This document shows positions 16,093 through 27,012 of a stretch of DNA of 64,000 bases, piece by piece. The notes beneath the pieces are model-generated. The model saw nothing but the letters and a program-made list of their open reading frames with translations. It made no database searches and was not told the origin of the DNA. Origin of the DNA: Antedon mediterranea (taxonomy: Eukaryota; Echinodermata; Crinoidea; Comatulida; Antedonidae); assembly GCF_964355755.1 (NCBI RefSeq), contig NC_092674.1, forward strand, positions 4,283,001 to 4,347,000. Reading direction: 5' to 3'. Each line of letters opens with the position of its first letter. Position 1 is the first letter of the stretch. A program made the position numbers and the translations under genes.

Positions 16093-19000
16093 CACATTTA
16101 ATACAGCATTATGTTCAATATAGACAGATATAGACAGATTGAATTCTATTTTGTTGTTTTATCCAACATTATTCAATGTATCTTCTGATATGTCAATTCA
16201 TTTACATATAACGGTCAGAAAATTGTTGAATATTCCTATTCTATAGATCAATTCGCCATAACAAGATCAACGATCCAAACATAGGGAATGTGTTTGAAAA
16301 TCTGCCATCTTTGGAGTGGTTGTAAGTATACAATATCAACTACTAGAACACAAATAAGAACACAAATAAGATAGTTTAACAAGAAAGAGTTTAATCATGT
16401 ATTTTACCGCCATCTTTCATTTTTACATTTTAATTAACATCGTATCTAAAATTTTAAATGAAAAAAAATATGGTTAATACTGAATTCAAGTACTCTATTA
16501 TGTAAATATACCTGTATTTTAACTACTTAAAAAATGTACTTTAATTGTCATAAATGTACATATATGTATATATGAACTGTTTTATAAGTTGTTTTGTGAC
16601 TGTGTAATTTGGTAGTAGTCACTCTCATACTGTAGGCCTACATTTAAAAGTAACACATCCAAATGCCAACTTCAAGTCAATGGCTACCAGATGTCTCTGT
16701 GAGACGGTTATTTGAACCAGTACCAGTACCAGTATACAATACATTCACTGAAAATTTAAATAAACGTGAGATGAACTCACACAAGACAAAAAAAACATCA
16801 ACCATCCAACTACATGGCCTCATTTATACTCGAATGTGTTTTAAAATACAGTTTAATAGATCCAGTTAAGTTTGAAACCCGGATGTAATACGTTATCTTC
16901 TAAATTATAATTTATTCATTATCATAATCGCTTCATACATCCTGCTGTGTAAACCCGAAACTACCCTTTAAAATTGGTTAAAAATCTGTTTTTAATTTCA
17001 ATCTAATTAGCACAGCAAATAATGTTTCCAGTGTCTTTCATAGTGTATTCTTTATTTATTTGTAGAGAACTTGACAATAACCGAATTACTACATTGAATT
17101 CAGATAGTTTTTCCGGGGATACATCATTGTCGACATTGTAAGTGTAAAGTTATATTAACATTTCCCGTTTGATCATCATCATCTTCATCATCATTTCTGC
17201 CTCGGATATATAATTATAATTATGTTTCGTTCTTAGTGTGTGCCCACCTAATGTCATGAACAGTCCTTGAAACGACAGGATTCAGAAATAGTGTTGGTTT
17301 GTTGAATAGCCTACACATAATGTTTTCTCGCAAACAGCTTGATTTCATGAGGAGCGTCATTGCACAATGCATAATAGGAAGGGTGTGAGAGCAAAGGTCA
17401 CGACGCGTACGTACAAACATCAAATCGCGTACGTACGTACAAACATCAAATCGCGTACGTACGTACAAACATCAAATCACGTACGTACGCGTCGTGGCGT
17501 TTGCTCGAAAACACTTCCCATGCATCATGTGCGTTTCGATAAATAAATATCTGTAGGCCTACTCTCGAAAGTTAACAAATCTGCAACCCCCCTTGTATCC
17601 ACCCCAGCAACAACTTCCTAGAGACGTACCGTACCTAAAGCCGTTCTTAATGAAAGTATTTACATTATTGTTCAAGTACATTACTATGGAGAGTATACAT
17701 CCATCTTATACAGTAACCCATTGCCGACGGTCCAATTGTCGTGTGAACTTATTATAGAGCATGTCAATTTACATTAATGAAGAATATTAACAGTTATAAT
17801 ATATTCAGGAATTAAAATATCACTTTCATTGCCGAACATAAATATATCACGTTCTTGACTTGTCAACTGTGTGGGCGACAGTAAATACATATAGTTAAAT
17901 AAGGATTAAGACAATTATATTAAATATTATCATGTATTGCGTATTTTTGTTTTACATTTATATAAGCTTAGATTAACCTACTATAGATATATATTTATAG
18001 ACGCTGAAAGATAACTTGTTTTTAATCTATATATGAAGTAAATAACAATTTAGTATGTTTGTAGGTCATTGAAAAATAATGAAATATCATTTGTGCATCC
18101 GTTGGCGTTAACATCTCTTGTGAATCTTGTGGAGTTGTAAGTATATCATTACATCGATTATCATTATACATCAATTATCATTATACATCGATTATCATTA
18201 TACATCGATTACCAATATACATCGATTATCATTATACATCGATTATCGATTATCATTATACAGTACATCGATTATCATTACACATCGATTATCAATTATT
18301 ATACATCGATTATTTATTATCATTATACATCGATTATCGATTATAATCACACCGATTATCGATTACCATTATGCATCGATTATCTTTATAAATCGATTAT
18401 CGATTATAATTATGCATCGATTAATCATCGATCGATACTTCAATGCATTGTTTTCGTTATGTAAATGTAGCTTAACCATCAAGTGTGAATATAGCGTATT
18501 GTCGCCAAAAAGAATGAAAACAGAAGAATACTATACCATTAACAAAATAACAATTCACACATATATGTTTTGTTCTTATTTTTTATTTTTCATTGTATTT
18601 TGTCTAAGATATTGAATAACTTAACGGAGAATGAACGTGTTACGTTATAATTCTAGATCTTCTTCTATTTAAAGGAGCGAACTTCATAGTTCAAGGCTAC
18701 TGCTCCACTAAGGGTTCCATTGTGATCTCGGCAGCCAACTACGGCGCCAATACGTCTGCCCACGACAGTGTGTGTGTATGAATGAACTAGTACATCGGGG
18801 TAACTCCCTACTCGTGTCGAAAGATGTACTAGGTTCTTTAAAGTGCACATGAGCCAGATGTGTACACTGGACCTACGGTTTATAGTACTTATCCGAGAAG
18901 ACTTGTTCTAATCGAACCCTTGCCAAAGTTATGGCTATGGATTTCGGTTCCACTGTCTTAACCGCTCGGCCACACTCAACAGATACAATATCTATACGTC

Positions 19001-22000
19001 TCCTATAACCATGGAGGTGTAATCCATGCACTGCCGTTGTTATTTCTACACTAGGCTATCATTATCTAATTTCATTCGGTTAAAAGTTCGATTGACATCG
19101 TATGTTTGTTTAAGTATGATTAATCACGTACTTTCTTCTATTAAGGGATTTATCCAAAAACAGAATAGACAGACTGTCATCAGTGCAGTTCAAGAACTTA
19201 ACCAAACTCAGTCATTTGTAAGTGAAACTCCGTGCTCTGTTTGTTGCTATATCTATAAATAGATATATTAATAAATCATATCTTTGAATTTAATGATGCT
19301 TTACTATTATATGATATAAATGAAGTGCATAACATTCATATTCATTTGGACAAATCAATGTAGGTTAATTTAAATGCAATTTAACACGAACAGGATACAT
19401 TTGCATATTAAACATTTGCCTTATTGACAGTATTTTAATCCTGGTGAAAAAAAATAGTTTTTATTGTAAATAATATTTTAATTAATAAAGACAACATTAA
19501 CATTATTATTTATTAGTAAATAATGCATAGCAATACCATTTAGACCTACCAGTACCAGAATCTTTTTATTTCACCTAATGCGTTCCATACTTCGTATATT
19601 TAAAAACCGCTACCAACAGAAAAACATATAAACATTGAGGGTTAAAATATCCAATTATATAAATTTCTATTTCATTTTATTTTTGTTCACAGATCACTGG
19701 ATTTCAATCTGTTTCGATCTTTTCCTGTCGATGTATTTTACGACTTAGTAGATCTTGAAATCTTGTAAGATTCCCATCAACATGTATCATACTTCAACAT
19801 TAAATTTTATGAAATGTTATTTTCTAAATGCTAATCGCCAATGGCCATGTTGAGTTTGATTGTGACAGCAATATTCGCGATGTTGATTCTCTCTTTTTCA
19901 ACTGAAGAAATCATATCTTTAAAAATGTTTTATTAAATATTTATATAACTATAATCGCCAACAGGGATACGTTTCAGTGCAATGACGACTATACACAGAA
20001 CGTAAATCTATTGATATTGTTGTAAAACTTCTCCCCCTGCAGCTAAAATACTGCATTAAATACTTTTATGATAAGACGTTTGATTAAACAATTAAACGAG
20101 ACTGTAAGTTAAAGTTTGGCTGTGATTCTACACTGTCCTCCGGAATTGTAGAATGAATGGTTATTTGTGCAATGGTACAAATAATGCCATGAGGTGAAAA
20201 TACATTTCATCTTTCTCCGAATGAAATTATTTATTCCATTATACGAATATAAAACATTCATTACCGTATTTGATTTATAAAACACCTACATTCGAAAGTG
20301 CTCCAAGAGTGATCCACATAATTATTAAGAAATTTAACGTTAATATAAAAAGAAGTCAAAGGCCATATGCCAAAATTGCACGATTAATGACGTATGGATT
20401 CAATGTAGTAATTATTGAATATCATGTGAACCACAATCATTCAATCAAATGACAAGCATATACTCATGTGTGTTACATTTTTCATTTATTTTAGGAGACT
20501 TGAAGGGATTACAATTAATAATATCAAACCAGCGATGTTTGAAAACCTAAAGAAACTTACTACTGTGTAGGTGATTGTTTTAACACGTATCACACGTATA
20601 TAAGATGCTATATTCTGATATTCATCTGTTAAGCACATCATTAAAAATAAGTGAACATGTACACAATGTTTTCCCCTATCATTCTCAAGCAAACGTCATG
20701 AATTATTCATTAGATTAATTGTACCATTAATTAGGACATAATAGGAGCTCAAAATCAATCATAGCTTTCAATGCATGATTTATAGCCTAACCAGATAGGA
20801 AAGAAAATAAGTATATTTTGTTCCTAGCTTACATGGATAAACTGACAATAACCACCGTTTACCGCAGGGAGGGCTTTGATACGAAAATATTCTTAAAGCA
20901 CCCCTATACCATAATAGTAACGCCATCTGGATTGCGTTGTATTGAAATGATAGAGTGAACCTTAGAAGTGCATTAAGTGGATACTGGGTTTGAATTTATA
21001 ACAAAGCAGATACAATGTTAAGGTGTATGCGTCTCTTTATATTTAAAAAGTAATATTTATCACCAGTAATTTGGATATATTCACTTTGATGATTGATTTA
21101 AGATAAATTAGCATTATGTTGAGCATAGATGCATGTAGCCTATGGATATACATTACAGTTAAATGAATATATAAATCTTAAATCTTTTTTGGCGAAAAAC
21201 ATGCTTCCAGTTACGTGCCATGAATGAGAAATGTTAGCCTTGGAATATTCACTTTCCGTGTAAACTAACAGTTTAATCTAATAAGTGCTTCGGTTTGTAG
21301 AAAGACATACATAAAGTAACACAATAATGTGGGAATTACGAGCTTACTGTAGAAACTGAGCGAAATAATTGACACCGAGCGACAGAGGGCGTGCTATTTA
21401 ATATTTTTAACACATTAAAGATACAGATAACTCGAGATTTTAATAGGCGTTTGTAACGGCACCAAAAATAGGCAAACGTACATAGTAACATAAACATGTA
21501 TTTTTAATTTCAGTTACTTTTCATCGTTTCAATACTGCTCGTATGTACCACATGTAAGGAATTGTAACCCTAAAACAGATGGTATTTCGACGATCTACAA
21601 TCTTATGGCAAACAGGATCTTACGCGTGTCTGTATGGACAATGGCTACATTAACGTTCGTCGGAAACCTAGGCGTCTTCATCAGCCGACTCCTTATGAAA
21701 GCAGAACACAAAGTGTACTCACTGTTTATCATGAATCTCTGTGGTGAGAAACCTAATCAATTGTCTCCTCATTATAGAAAACTTTACCGAATTTTTGTTT
21801 GAAATTTGAGTTAATAATAATTTGCTTAACAAACTGCAAATTAGTTTGCTCAAGTTAAAGCCTAGTTTACTCTAGAAAACCAAGAAAACTCACAGTTTCA
21901 GCTATGTTTAGTAAACTTTACCAAATTGGTTTGCAAATTCGTGTTTTTGAGTTGATTTGTAAACTGGAAGATCCTAGTTTAAACTTCTACAAACTGGTTT

Positions 22001-23730
22001 TCTGCAGTTTTTTAACATGATTTTGAAACTTTATTTTGCTTTTATACTTTCTAGCCGCTGACTTTCTAATGTCAATTTACTTGTTCATAATCGCCGTACA
22101 AGACCATAGATTCCGTGACAACTACAACCAAAACGCGCGCCAATGGATGGACAGTATAGGCTGCAAGATGACGGGTTTCCTAGCCATGGTCTCCAGTGAG
22201 GTCTCAGTGCTCCTCCTTGCTTTGATTTCTGTAGAACGTTTTGTATGTATCGTCTACCCGTATGAGTGCCGTCGTCTGAAAAAGAAAAAGGCAACAATCA
22301 TTATCTCAAGTATTTGGACTACATGTGCATTGATCGCCTGTGTTCCGATGTTTGTGCAAAGTTATTTTGGAAACTTTTATGGAACCAATGGTGTATGTTT
22401 TCCGCTGCATATACATGAACCACGTTTGAAAGGATGGGAGTACTCTGCTGCGATTTTTCTGGGGATCAACCTCCTGGCTCTTGTCTTGATAATTGTGTCA
22501 TATGTTGGTAAGTTTAGGCCTAACAAATTCGCTTTCCATTTTCTTTCACTCTTCGTGATCATACATGCCAGTAATCTGGAACTTCTTCCTCTCTCGGTTT
22601 TTGGACACAATGTTGCCGGTCAAATTCTATAACACAATCATAATGTAGCCTCACGTCATATAACTATAATTCTCCTTATGTTTTTATCTGTTTTTTATTT
22701 CAAATGTTAACATTTTTATAGTAAACCACTGATGGATCTACTTACTAATCTTTAATATATAATTATACCAACTTGTTTTCTTCTCTTTATACAGGTATGT
22801 TTATGAGCATACGGACCACGCGTAATGCTTCCACCGTGCAAATAGGCTACAAGGGCGATATGAAATACGCACGCCGTTTCTTTTTCATCGTTCTCACCGA
22901 TTCTCTCTGTTGGATACCTATCGTGATTATTAAATTGATAGCACTTTTTAATATACCGATAACGGGTGAGCGTAATAAAGGAATCGGTTTACCAAACATA
23001 TTAGGCATCATTCTACATTACATTCTACATTACATTCATAATGATGATAACTTTGGTCGAGTTAATCAAAGTGGGCATAATAGGCGTAATATTATTTATT
23101 GTAATATTTTAGAATAATTGTATCTTTTTTTTTCTGCTAGAAAATCTATATACATGGATCGTAATATTTGTATTGCCGGTAAACAGCGCCCTCAATCCGA
23201 TTTTGTATACTATTTCGACAACAACTTTTACTCAATGGTTTATGAAGGCGCTAAAATTACACGTGACGACACAGAACTACGTCACAAAGAGAGCAAAAAG
23301 TAGGGTTTTTTTATATTTAAATAGCGACCTTTCGTGTTTGAAATATGTTGAGCATGCGCAGAATGTTAGACCTAATAGTTACGTAATAGGTGACGCGTCG
23401 TGAAAACAAATGGTCACTATTATAGGCCTATACAAATGTTACTCAATACCCTAAGGAATATCCTTCCTTATACCTGATCTCGTCACTAAAATACTTAATC
23501 TAATCTAATTTACAGAATCACATATTGAAACAAATAAGGAAAATACGGCTGACATGTCTGATAGAGTTCTGTCTTCAACAAGACCATCACTTCAAACAAA
23601 CTGTAGCGAGTTGCTGCCAAACACGACCTCAGCAGATGAAGATGCCGCCGAACCACAAATACACCTCGATACTCGCTGTTATGTTGAACCACCAACATCA
23701 ATAACAGCATCTTACGTAACATGTGTTTGA
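2754..23730 (+). CDS. Relaxin/INSL-type leucine-rich repeat GPCR (RXFP/LGR type C), 18 coding exons, 745 aa
   Basis: Leucine-rich-repeat receptor of the RXFP1/RXFP2 type; family members bind relaxin/insulin-like peptides at the cell surface and signal through G proteins. Coding exons: 2754-2793, 4590-4724, 10529-10640, 11602-11673, 12866-12937, 13746-13817, 15836-15907, 16247-16321, 17066-17137, 18065-18136, 19146-19217, 19693-19764, 20495-20566, 21514-21743, 22055-22507, 22795-22965, 23141-23299 and 23516-23730. All junctions are GT-AG with matching phase, and the total is exactly 746 codons. Order: signal peptide (about 1-20), LDLa module (about 24-58), Cys-rich LRR N-cap, ten LRRs, YC...HVRNC hinge, seven TM helices with ERF in place of [12 protein letters not shown] in TM7, then a Ser/Thr-rich tail. 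Length is close to vertebrate RXFP1 (about 757 aa). The ligand is unknown. A missed micro-exon between the LDLa and N-cap exons cannot be excluded, but phase does not require one. Confidence 0.92.
4590..4724 (+). CDS. RXFP-like receptor exon 2: LDL-receptor class A module
   Basis: Encodes [20 protein letters not shown] followed by [17 protein letters not shown]: the six-cysteine LDLa pattern with the acidic calcium-binding DxxxDxxDE box. In RXFP receptors this single N-terminal module is required for activation. Acceptor TTTGCTAAAG, donor TGTG|GTATGT. An alternative acceptor at 4600 would not be in phase with exon 1. Confidence 0.88.
6126..8221. mobile_element. Cluster of about ten nested or tandem palindromic MITEs
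   Basis: Copies of a 180-215 bp palindromic element with ends AAGCTTGGTTCCCACTAG / CTAGTGGGAACCACGCTT. Approximate copies: 6126-6257, 6266-6446, 6605-6786, 6786-6966, 7031-7137 (truncated), 7125-7308, 7305-7394 (half), 7518-7706, 7775-7985 and 8056-8221. Two subfamilies share the ends. One has CCAATCACAAGCG in the stem; the other (7775, 8056) has an internal GCAGGCGGGGG...AATTATTAGAAGGGC block. From 6447 to 6610 the terminal 29-30 bp alone is repeated five to six times in tandem. No ORF: non-autonomous. Termini sit at TTAA-like sites. Confidence 0.9.
9000..9645 (+). mobile_element. SINE-like body followed by a LINE-type 3' tail
   Basis: 9078-9205 is homologous to the body of the SINE at 18672-18985, sharing GAAAGATGTACTAGGTTCTT and TGTGTACACTGGACCTAC. 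Downstream come a CCCCAACGGAAATAAA motif and a tail ending TTGACCGAATAAATGAATGAATAAATA, typical of CR1/L2-type LINE 3' ends. Probably a retroposed insertion. Its exact 5' end was not resolved. Confidence 0.6.
10529..10640 (+). CDS. RXFP-like receptor exon 3: LRR N-terminal cap
   Basis: Encodes [18 protein letters not shown] and the [13 protein letters not shown] that follows, the Cys-x-Cys-x(n)-Cys LRRNT cap that opens LGR ectodomains. Flanked by TATTTCAG and GTAAGA. The two-base overhangs fit both neighbours. Confidence 0.88.
11458..11573. mobile_element. Palindromic MITE, AGCTCTGTCTACACTATC family
   Basis: Ends AGCTCTGTCTACACTATC and GATAGTGTAGACAGAG are inverted repeats around a core carrying GATATCACATCATC and GGGCACATCACATTTG. 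It lies immediately upstream of the first LRR exon. The same family recurs at 12517, 25017, 26016, 26558, 30301, 39043, 46018 and 59759. Confidence 0.85.
11602..20566 (+). CDS. RXFP-like receptor exons 4-13: ten single-LRR exons
   Basis: Each exon is 72 bp (one is 75 bp, 16247-16321) and encodes exactly one LxxNxI...F..L..L leucine-rich repeat, beginning with the third base of a Leu-type codon and ending with its first two. Examples: [15 protein letters not shown] (13746), [15 protein letters not shown] (19146). One-repeat-per-exon architecture and ten repeats match RXFP/LGR genes. The introns between them (1-2 kb) contain most of the repeats listed separately. Confidence 0.93.
11807..11895. 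repeat. (TA)n microsatellite
   Basis: About 88 bp of TA dinucleotides inside the split MITE. Confidence 0.97.
11977..12020 (+). ncRNA. Hammerhead-ribozyme-like motif, probably of a Penelope-like element
   Basis: CTGATGA (11984-11990), then a GGGC/GCCC hairpin, then GAAA (12003-12006), then C-AT-GT-C. Read as a type I hammerhead, the core residues CUGAUGA and GAA are present. A-C pairs with G-U in a two-base-pair stem III closed by the loop AU, and the scissile base is C of GUC. Stem I forms between TTTTCAC before the core and GTTAAAA after it, six of seven pairs. The flaw is one extra U between the CUGAUGA box and stem II. Short stem III hammerheads are known from Penelope-like retroelements, which fits the repeat context. 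Activity is inferred, not shown. Confidence 0.5.
12243..12430. mobile_element. Palindromic MITE, GGTTCCCACTAG family
   Basis: Complete copy, from TTAAGCGTGGTTCCCACTAG to CTAGTGGGAACCAAGCTTTA. Subfamily with the CCAATCACAAGCG stem. In the receptor intron between the first two LRR exons. Confidence 0.88.
12513..12687. mobile_element. Palindromic MITE, AGCTCTGTCTACACTATC family
   Basis: TTAA immediately precedes AGCTCTGTC, and the right end is GTAGACAGAGCT followed by TAGG. The internal segment AAATATGGTAGTGATATGCTT is repeated three times, a length variant of the family. Confidence 0.85.
14050..14382. mobile_element. MITE of the TGTCTACACTATC family interrupted by a retroposon fragment
   Basis: The left arm begins with TCTGTCTACACTATCAAA at about 14053. 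The right arm, with GGGCACATCACATATGTTTT, ends near 14375. Between them, about 14118-14300, is a segment also present at 57110-57245 (shared AAGGATCCTGCATA and AGGACNATTTTACAT), so a second repeat was inserted into the MITE. Confidence 0.6.
14717..14934. mobile_element. Palindromic MITE, GGTTCCCACTAG family, GCAGGCGGGGG subfamily
   Basis: Runs from AGTTCCCACTAGAACGCAAC to CGCTAGTGGGAACCAAGCTTTA with the internal CGCAGGCGGGGG...AATTATTAGAAGGGC block. Same termini as the cluster at 6.1-8.2 kb. Confidence 0.85.
15563..15750. mobile_element. Palindromic MITE, reverse orientation, right end lost
   Basis: Starts AAGCTTGGTTCCCACTAG, carries the antisense CCCCACCTGCGTG block, and decays after ACGTCGCTGCGTTGCGTC at about 15747. 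It lies just upstream of the LRR exon at 15836. Confidence 0.75.
17400..17490. repeat. Three-copy 26-bp tandem repeat
   Basis: Units containing CGTACGTACGTACAAACATC repeat three times, ending in CGTACGTACGCGTCG. CG-rich compared with its surroundings. It sits in a receptor intron. Confidence 0.85.
18140..18435. repeat. Irregular ATCGATTATC-rich tandem array
   Basis: About 290 bp built of TACATCGATTATCATTA-type words directly after the donor site of the LRR exon ending at 18136. A plus-strand ORF across it is a by-product of the array. Confidence 0.9.
18672..18985 (-). mobile_element. tRNA-derived SINE
   Basis: On the minus strand, GTGGCCGAGCGGTTAAGA (box A core at 18962-18972) is followed by GGTTCGATTAG (box B, 18908-18918), the internal RNA polymerase III promoter of a Ser/Leu-type tRNA. 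Unrelated sequence then runs down to about 18672, part of which is shared with 9078-9205. Probably an ordinary SINE insertion in a receptor intron. The tail was not resolved. Confidence 0.78.
21514..23299 (+). CDS. RXFP-like receptor exons 14-17: hinge and seven-helix domain
   Basis: Exon 21514-21743 has the LRR C-cap and hinge ([17 protein letters not shown]) and TM1 ([13 protein letters not shown]). Exon 22055-22507 has TM2-TM5, with [23 protein letters not shown] and the family-typical [11 protein letters not shown] in extracellular loop 2. Exon 22795-22965 has TM6 ([17 protein letters not shown]). Exon 23141-23299 has TM7 ([14 protein letters not shown]). Introns are 287-311 bp except the last (175 bp). 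Confidence 0.95.
23516..23730 (+). CDS. RXFP-like receptor exon 18: cytoplasmic tail
   Basis: Ser/Thr/Glu-rich tail of about 71 residues ending YVTCV and TGA at 23728. The donor AAAA|GTAGGG at 23299 and acceptor TTTACAG give an in-phase join. Retaining the intron would instead stop at 23401, so an alternative shorter tail is possible. Confidence 0.75.
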
Positions 23731-25016
23731 ACATGGAGTATTCCTTTCCATTCCAGTTATGTCTGCATTTCTTACTCCTGAAGACGATCAAAGCATATTG
23801 ATCGAAATCTTGAGAAACTCAACAGTTCCTTTTAGAACTGATACACGTGGTGTACCGCAAACTTTATATCAACATATAATGTCTACCTTCTTATCTATAT
23901 CTGTTCAGGCTTTCTTTATTTATATTTACCCGCGTAAGTTCGTTTCATGGTGGTCACATTTATAGATTACTTTTTGGTGGGTAGGAACTAACTTACACAG
24001 GTATAAATAACTAGCCTTAACCGCTTATGCCTACTCTCCATTAGAAACATCCATCATTTAAAAATACTTTTTAGCTCGGGGTTATCTTGTTCTCTAAGAG
24101 GCGCGGTGGATTGAGTAGATTGGAATGTGTTAAGTGATTGGACACAACTGGGCTAGGTTTGGACAGATTTGCATTACGAAAAGTGTAAATGTAAATCTAT
24201 ATAATTATATGATAATATAAGTTTGGAAGATTTATAGAAATGTATATAATGTTTTTATTATTGGATTGGTTGCTTCAGTTGTTTTACACTTTAGCACCGT
24301 CAATTATATCTTTGTACTGTATTTTGTTACATATGTAATGTATCAATATCATTGCCAGTATGACTAACTAACTGAGTTATTTTAAATATATTAAAAAAAC
24401 GATCGTTATTAAAGATTAGCTAAAAGGTGCAAATATTTTTTTAAGCATTATAAAACCGATCATTATTAAAGAATTAGCTAAATTGTAAATAAGCAAAACA
24501 TAAGTGCCAGTATAATACATTAGTTTAAATTTATTCCAAGCAGCTTACGATGCGGAACTTGGTATTGTGGTGTGTATATAGTGTAAGAATATCGACATAA
24601 GACACTTTTAATATATGACTTCTGGTAGAAATATGTTCTATCTTGATAATGCTAATGTCAGATTTGTATTGCGTATAATGTATTGTTTGATTGAAACGTC
24701 ACGAGCGTTACATTCCATTTTAAAGAAGAAAAATGTGTTCCGTAAATTTAGTAGATTTTGAAGTTGGGGATATCAAGTTTGACACACTCCGTCCTATGCT
24801 AATATTGTGCTATAGCTTATGCGTTTCGGCGACGAGGTTTGTTGTAAAACGACGTATTGAAGATCCTCTTTTGAATGAAGGATCATCGGATAATTTCAGC
24901 TGGGGAAATGGTTTTAGCATTAAGGTGTATTTCAAACATTTGGAGACGCGACGTTCTCTCAAAATGAGAAGGTACGCGCCCCCGCGGGATCGGCCGATGA
25001 CGTCAACATTATACTT

Positions 25017-25157
25017 AGCATTGTCTACACTGTCAAATTAGTTTGACAAACAAAAGTGTGATGTGCCCAAATATAGCAGTGATATGACATCATCATGTCC
25101 ATATATGGGCACATCACATTTGTTTTCCACATAAAGTTTGATAATGTAGACAGAGCT
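25017..25157. mobile_element. Palindromic MITE, TGTCTACACTATC family
   Basis: TIR pair TTGTCTACACTGTCAAA / TTTGATAATGTAGACAGAGCT around a core with CATGTCCATATATGGGCACA. TTAG and TTAA-like flanks. Confidence 0.88.
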
Positions 25158-26015
25158 TAAGATGTAAGAAGTATAATAATAAAATCAACATTTTGTTAAC
25201 AAGTGGCAAACCAAATATAGAAAGGTGTATTAGATATGGTAATTAGTTTCTCAAAACCCTGCCTTGTCATTAGCAGCATTATTGTTAAAATAAGATTATT
25301 ATTTTTTATGGTAACATTTGACGATTGTTTTAATAATTAATATTATTTTAATAATCAATATTATTTTAATAATTAATATTGAATAAACATTTATTTTTTA
25401 AACTTTATGATTTATTTATTTCTAAATTTTATTTTGTATCAACTTTAAACTTAAGATTCGGGTTACGATTATTTTATTAGAATTTTTTATACACACCATT
25501 TCAGAAATAAAACTGTTTTAAAAGTGTTTCCATTCATTAATTTCAATAATGTACTTTTACATGTTTGATTGATATTTAATACGCTGAAATCCACATTTCC
25601 AATTTTGATACTACGGTACTAGTAATATTAGTCAGTTTGGTCAGTAATATTAAAGGTGTACTCATGTATGTTTTAATATTTAGAATATGTTAAAATTGGC
25701 GAATCATTTCGAACGGTACGTCCGACATAGCACTCGTATTCGCACCAAGTGGCCGCGGAACACCAGGTCACCGCGGTGCAACAGGTCACCGCGGCGCACC
25801 AAGCGCACCAATTAAGAAGATTTCAGATTTTGAAATCGTTAAAATTGGCTGCCAGCAATTTTTAGAATCAATAATACTTTCCAATATGGCGTGAAAGATT
25901 TATTAATATACCTTTATCGATTTTGATTCGATTTTATTATTCGATATCTGATAATTGATAAATTCAAATTTATCAATTATGAAGAAAGTTTCAGCTATGG
26001 ATGAAAATAATATAA

Positions 26016-26144
26016 AGCCCTCTCTACCATCAAAATTGTTAAAGAAATAAAGTGTGATGTGCCTAAATATGGTAGTGATATGACGTCATCATGTCCATAT
26101 ATGGGCACATCACATTGTGTTGTCACATAAAGTTCGACAGAGCT
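26016..26144. mobile_element. Palindromic MITE, TGTCTACACTATC family
   Basis: Diverged copy: left arm AGCCCTCTCTACCATCAAA, core ATGACGTCATCATGTCC, right arm AAAGTTCGACAGAGCT followed by TAAC. Confidence 0.8.
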
Positions 26145-26557
26145 TAACGCAGGCCTGTGATACAACGATTGTATGCTGTATAAAGTCATGGCAATACATA
26201 TGCAGTATGAAGCACTTGAAGTCTTATAATAATATGATAGATGATATCATTAAACTTATAGATTATAGTTTTACATAAAATAAATGACCGGTTCTTGTGT
26301 TATTGGAATATTATTCTATTAATAGCATACCAATCTCCGTTTAATTATATCAAATCACTCGGCGTCTTCTGATCCGCGATTATAATGTTTTTGATCTTCA
26401 CATTCAATATTGTCGTTTTATGATTTCGAGCAATAACAGAAATTAAAAAAAAGTATGTCAATCCATCAACTTTTGTTATGAACAATTCGTGAAAAGGATG
26501 ACGATGATGAGGAGGGGAGGAGGAGGATGAGGAGGATAGAACGAGAAGAAGACGTAT

Positions 26558-26652
26558 AGCTTTGTCTACACTATCAACATACAGTATATGGAAACGATGA
26601 CGCCATATCACTATCATATATATATTATAAGTTTGATAGTGTAGACAGAGCT
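26558..26652. mobile_element. Short MITE, TGTCTACACTATC family
   Basis: 95-bp deletion derivative: AGCTTTGTCTACACTATC ... TTTGATAGTGTAGACAGAGCT, flanked on the right by TAAA. Confidence 0.85.
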
Positions 26653-26927
26653 TAAAAAAGATAATGGCAATATTGAGAGGAGGGCAGTCAACTGATAACT
26701 GAACAAGTTCCTACTTAAAGGGTTTGTCTGCCCCTTTGATACTTAATAGTTAAACTTTCAATTCCAAAATTATTGTAGGTACAGAACTTAAAGTGTAATT
26801 TAAATTGAATTGTTTCAAATAGCGGGTATAGCATAAAAAAGGATAGGCCCTACTTAGGCATATGTTACAACGAGCAAACGGAATGTAGGGAAATCTTCTC
26901 TTCATCGGGAAATCTTCTCTTCATCTT

Positions 26928-27012
26928 GATGATGATGATGATGATGATGACGATGACGATTACGACGACGATGACGATTACGATGACGATGATAATATGA
27001 GAATGATAAAAT
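26928..27012. repeat. (GAT)n / GAC-rich microsatellite
   Basis: GATGATGATG grading into GACGATTACGACGAC; imperfect. Confidence 0.9.

Noticed and set aside
18127-18615. 162-codon ORF
   Set aside because: Produced by the ATCGATTATC array in a receptor intron.
18900-18985. Functional tRNA gene on the minus strand
   Set aside because: Boxes A and B are present, but box B is diverged, there is no proper acceptor stem, and the sequence continues into a repeat body: a SINE.
24733-25041. 102-codon ORF downstream of the receptor
   Set aside because: Its last codons run into a MITE terminus and nothing resembles a known protein.
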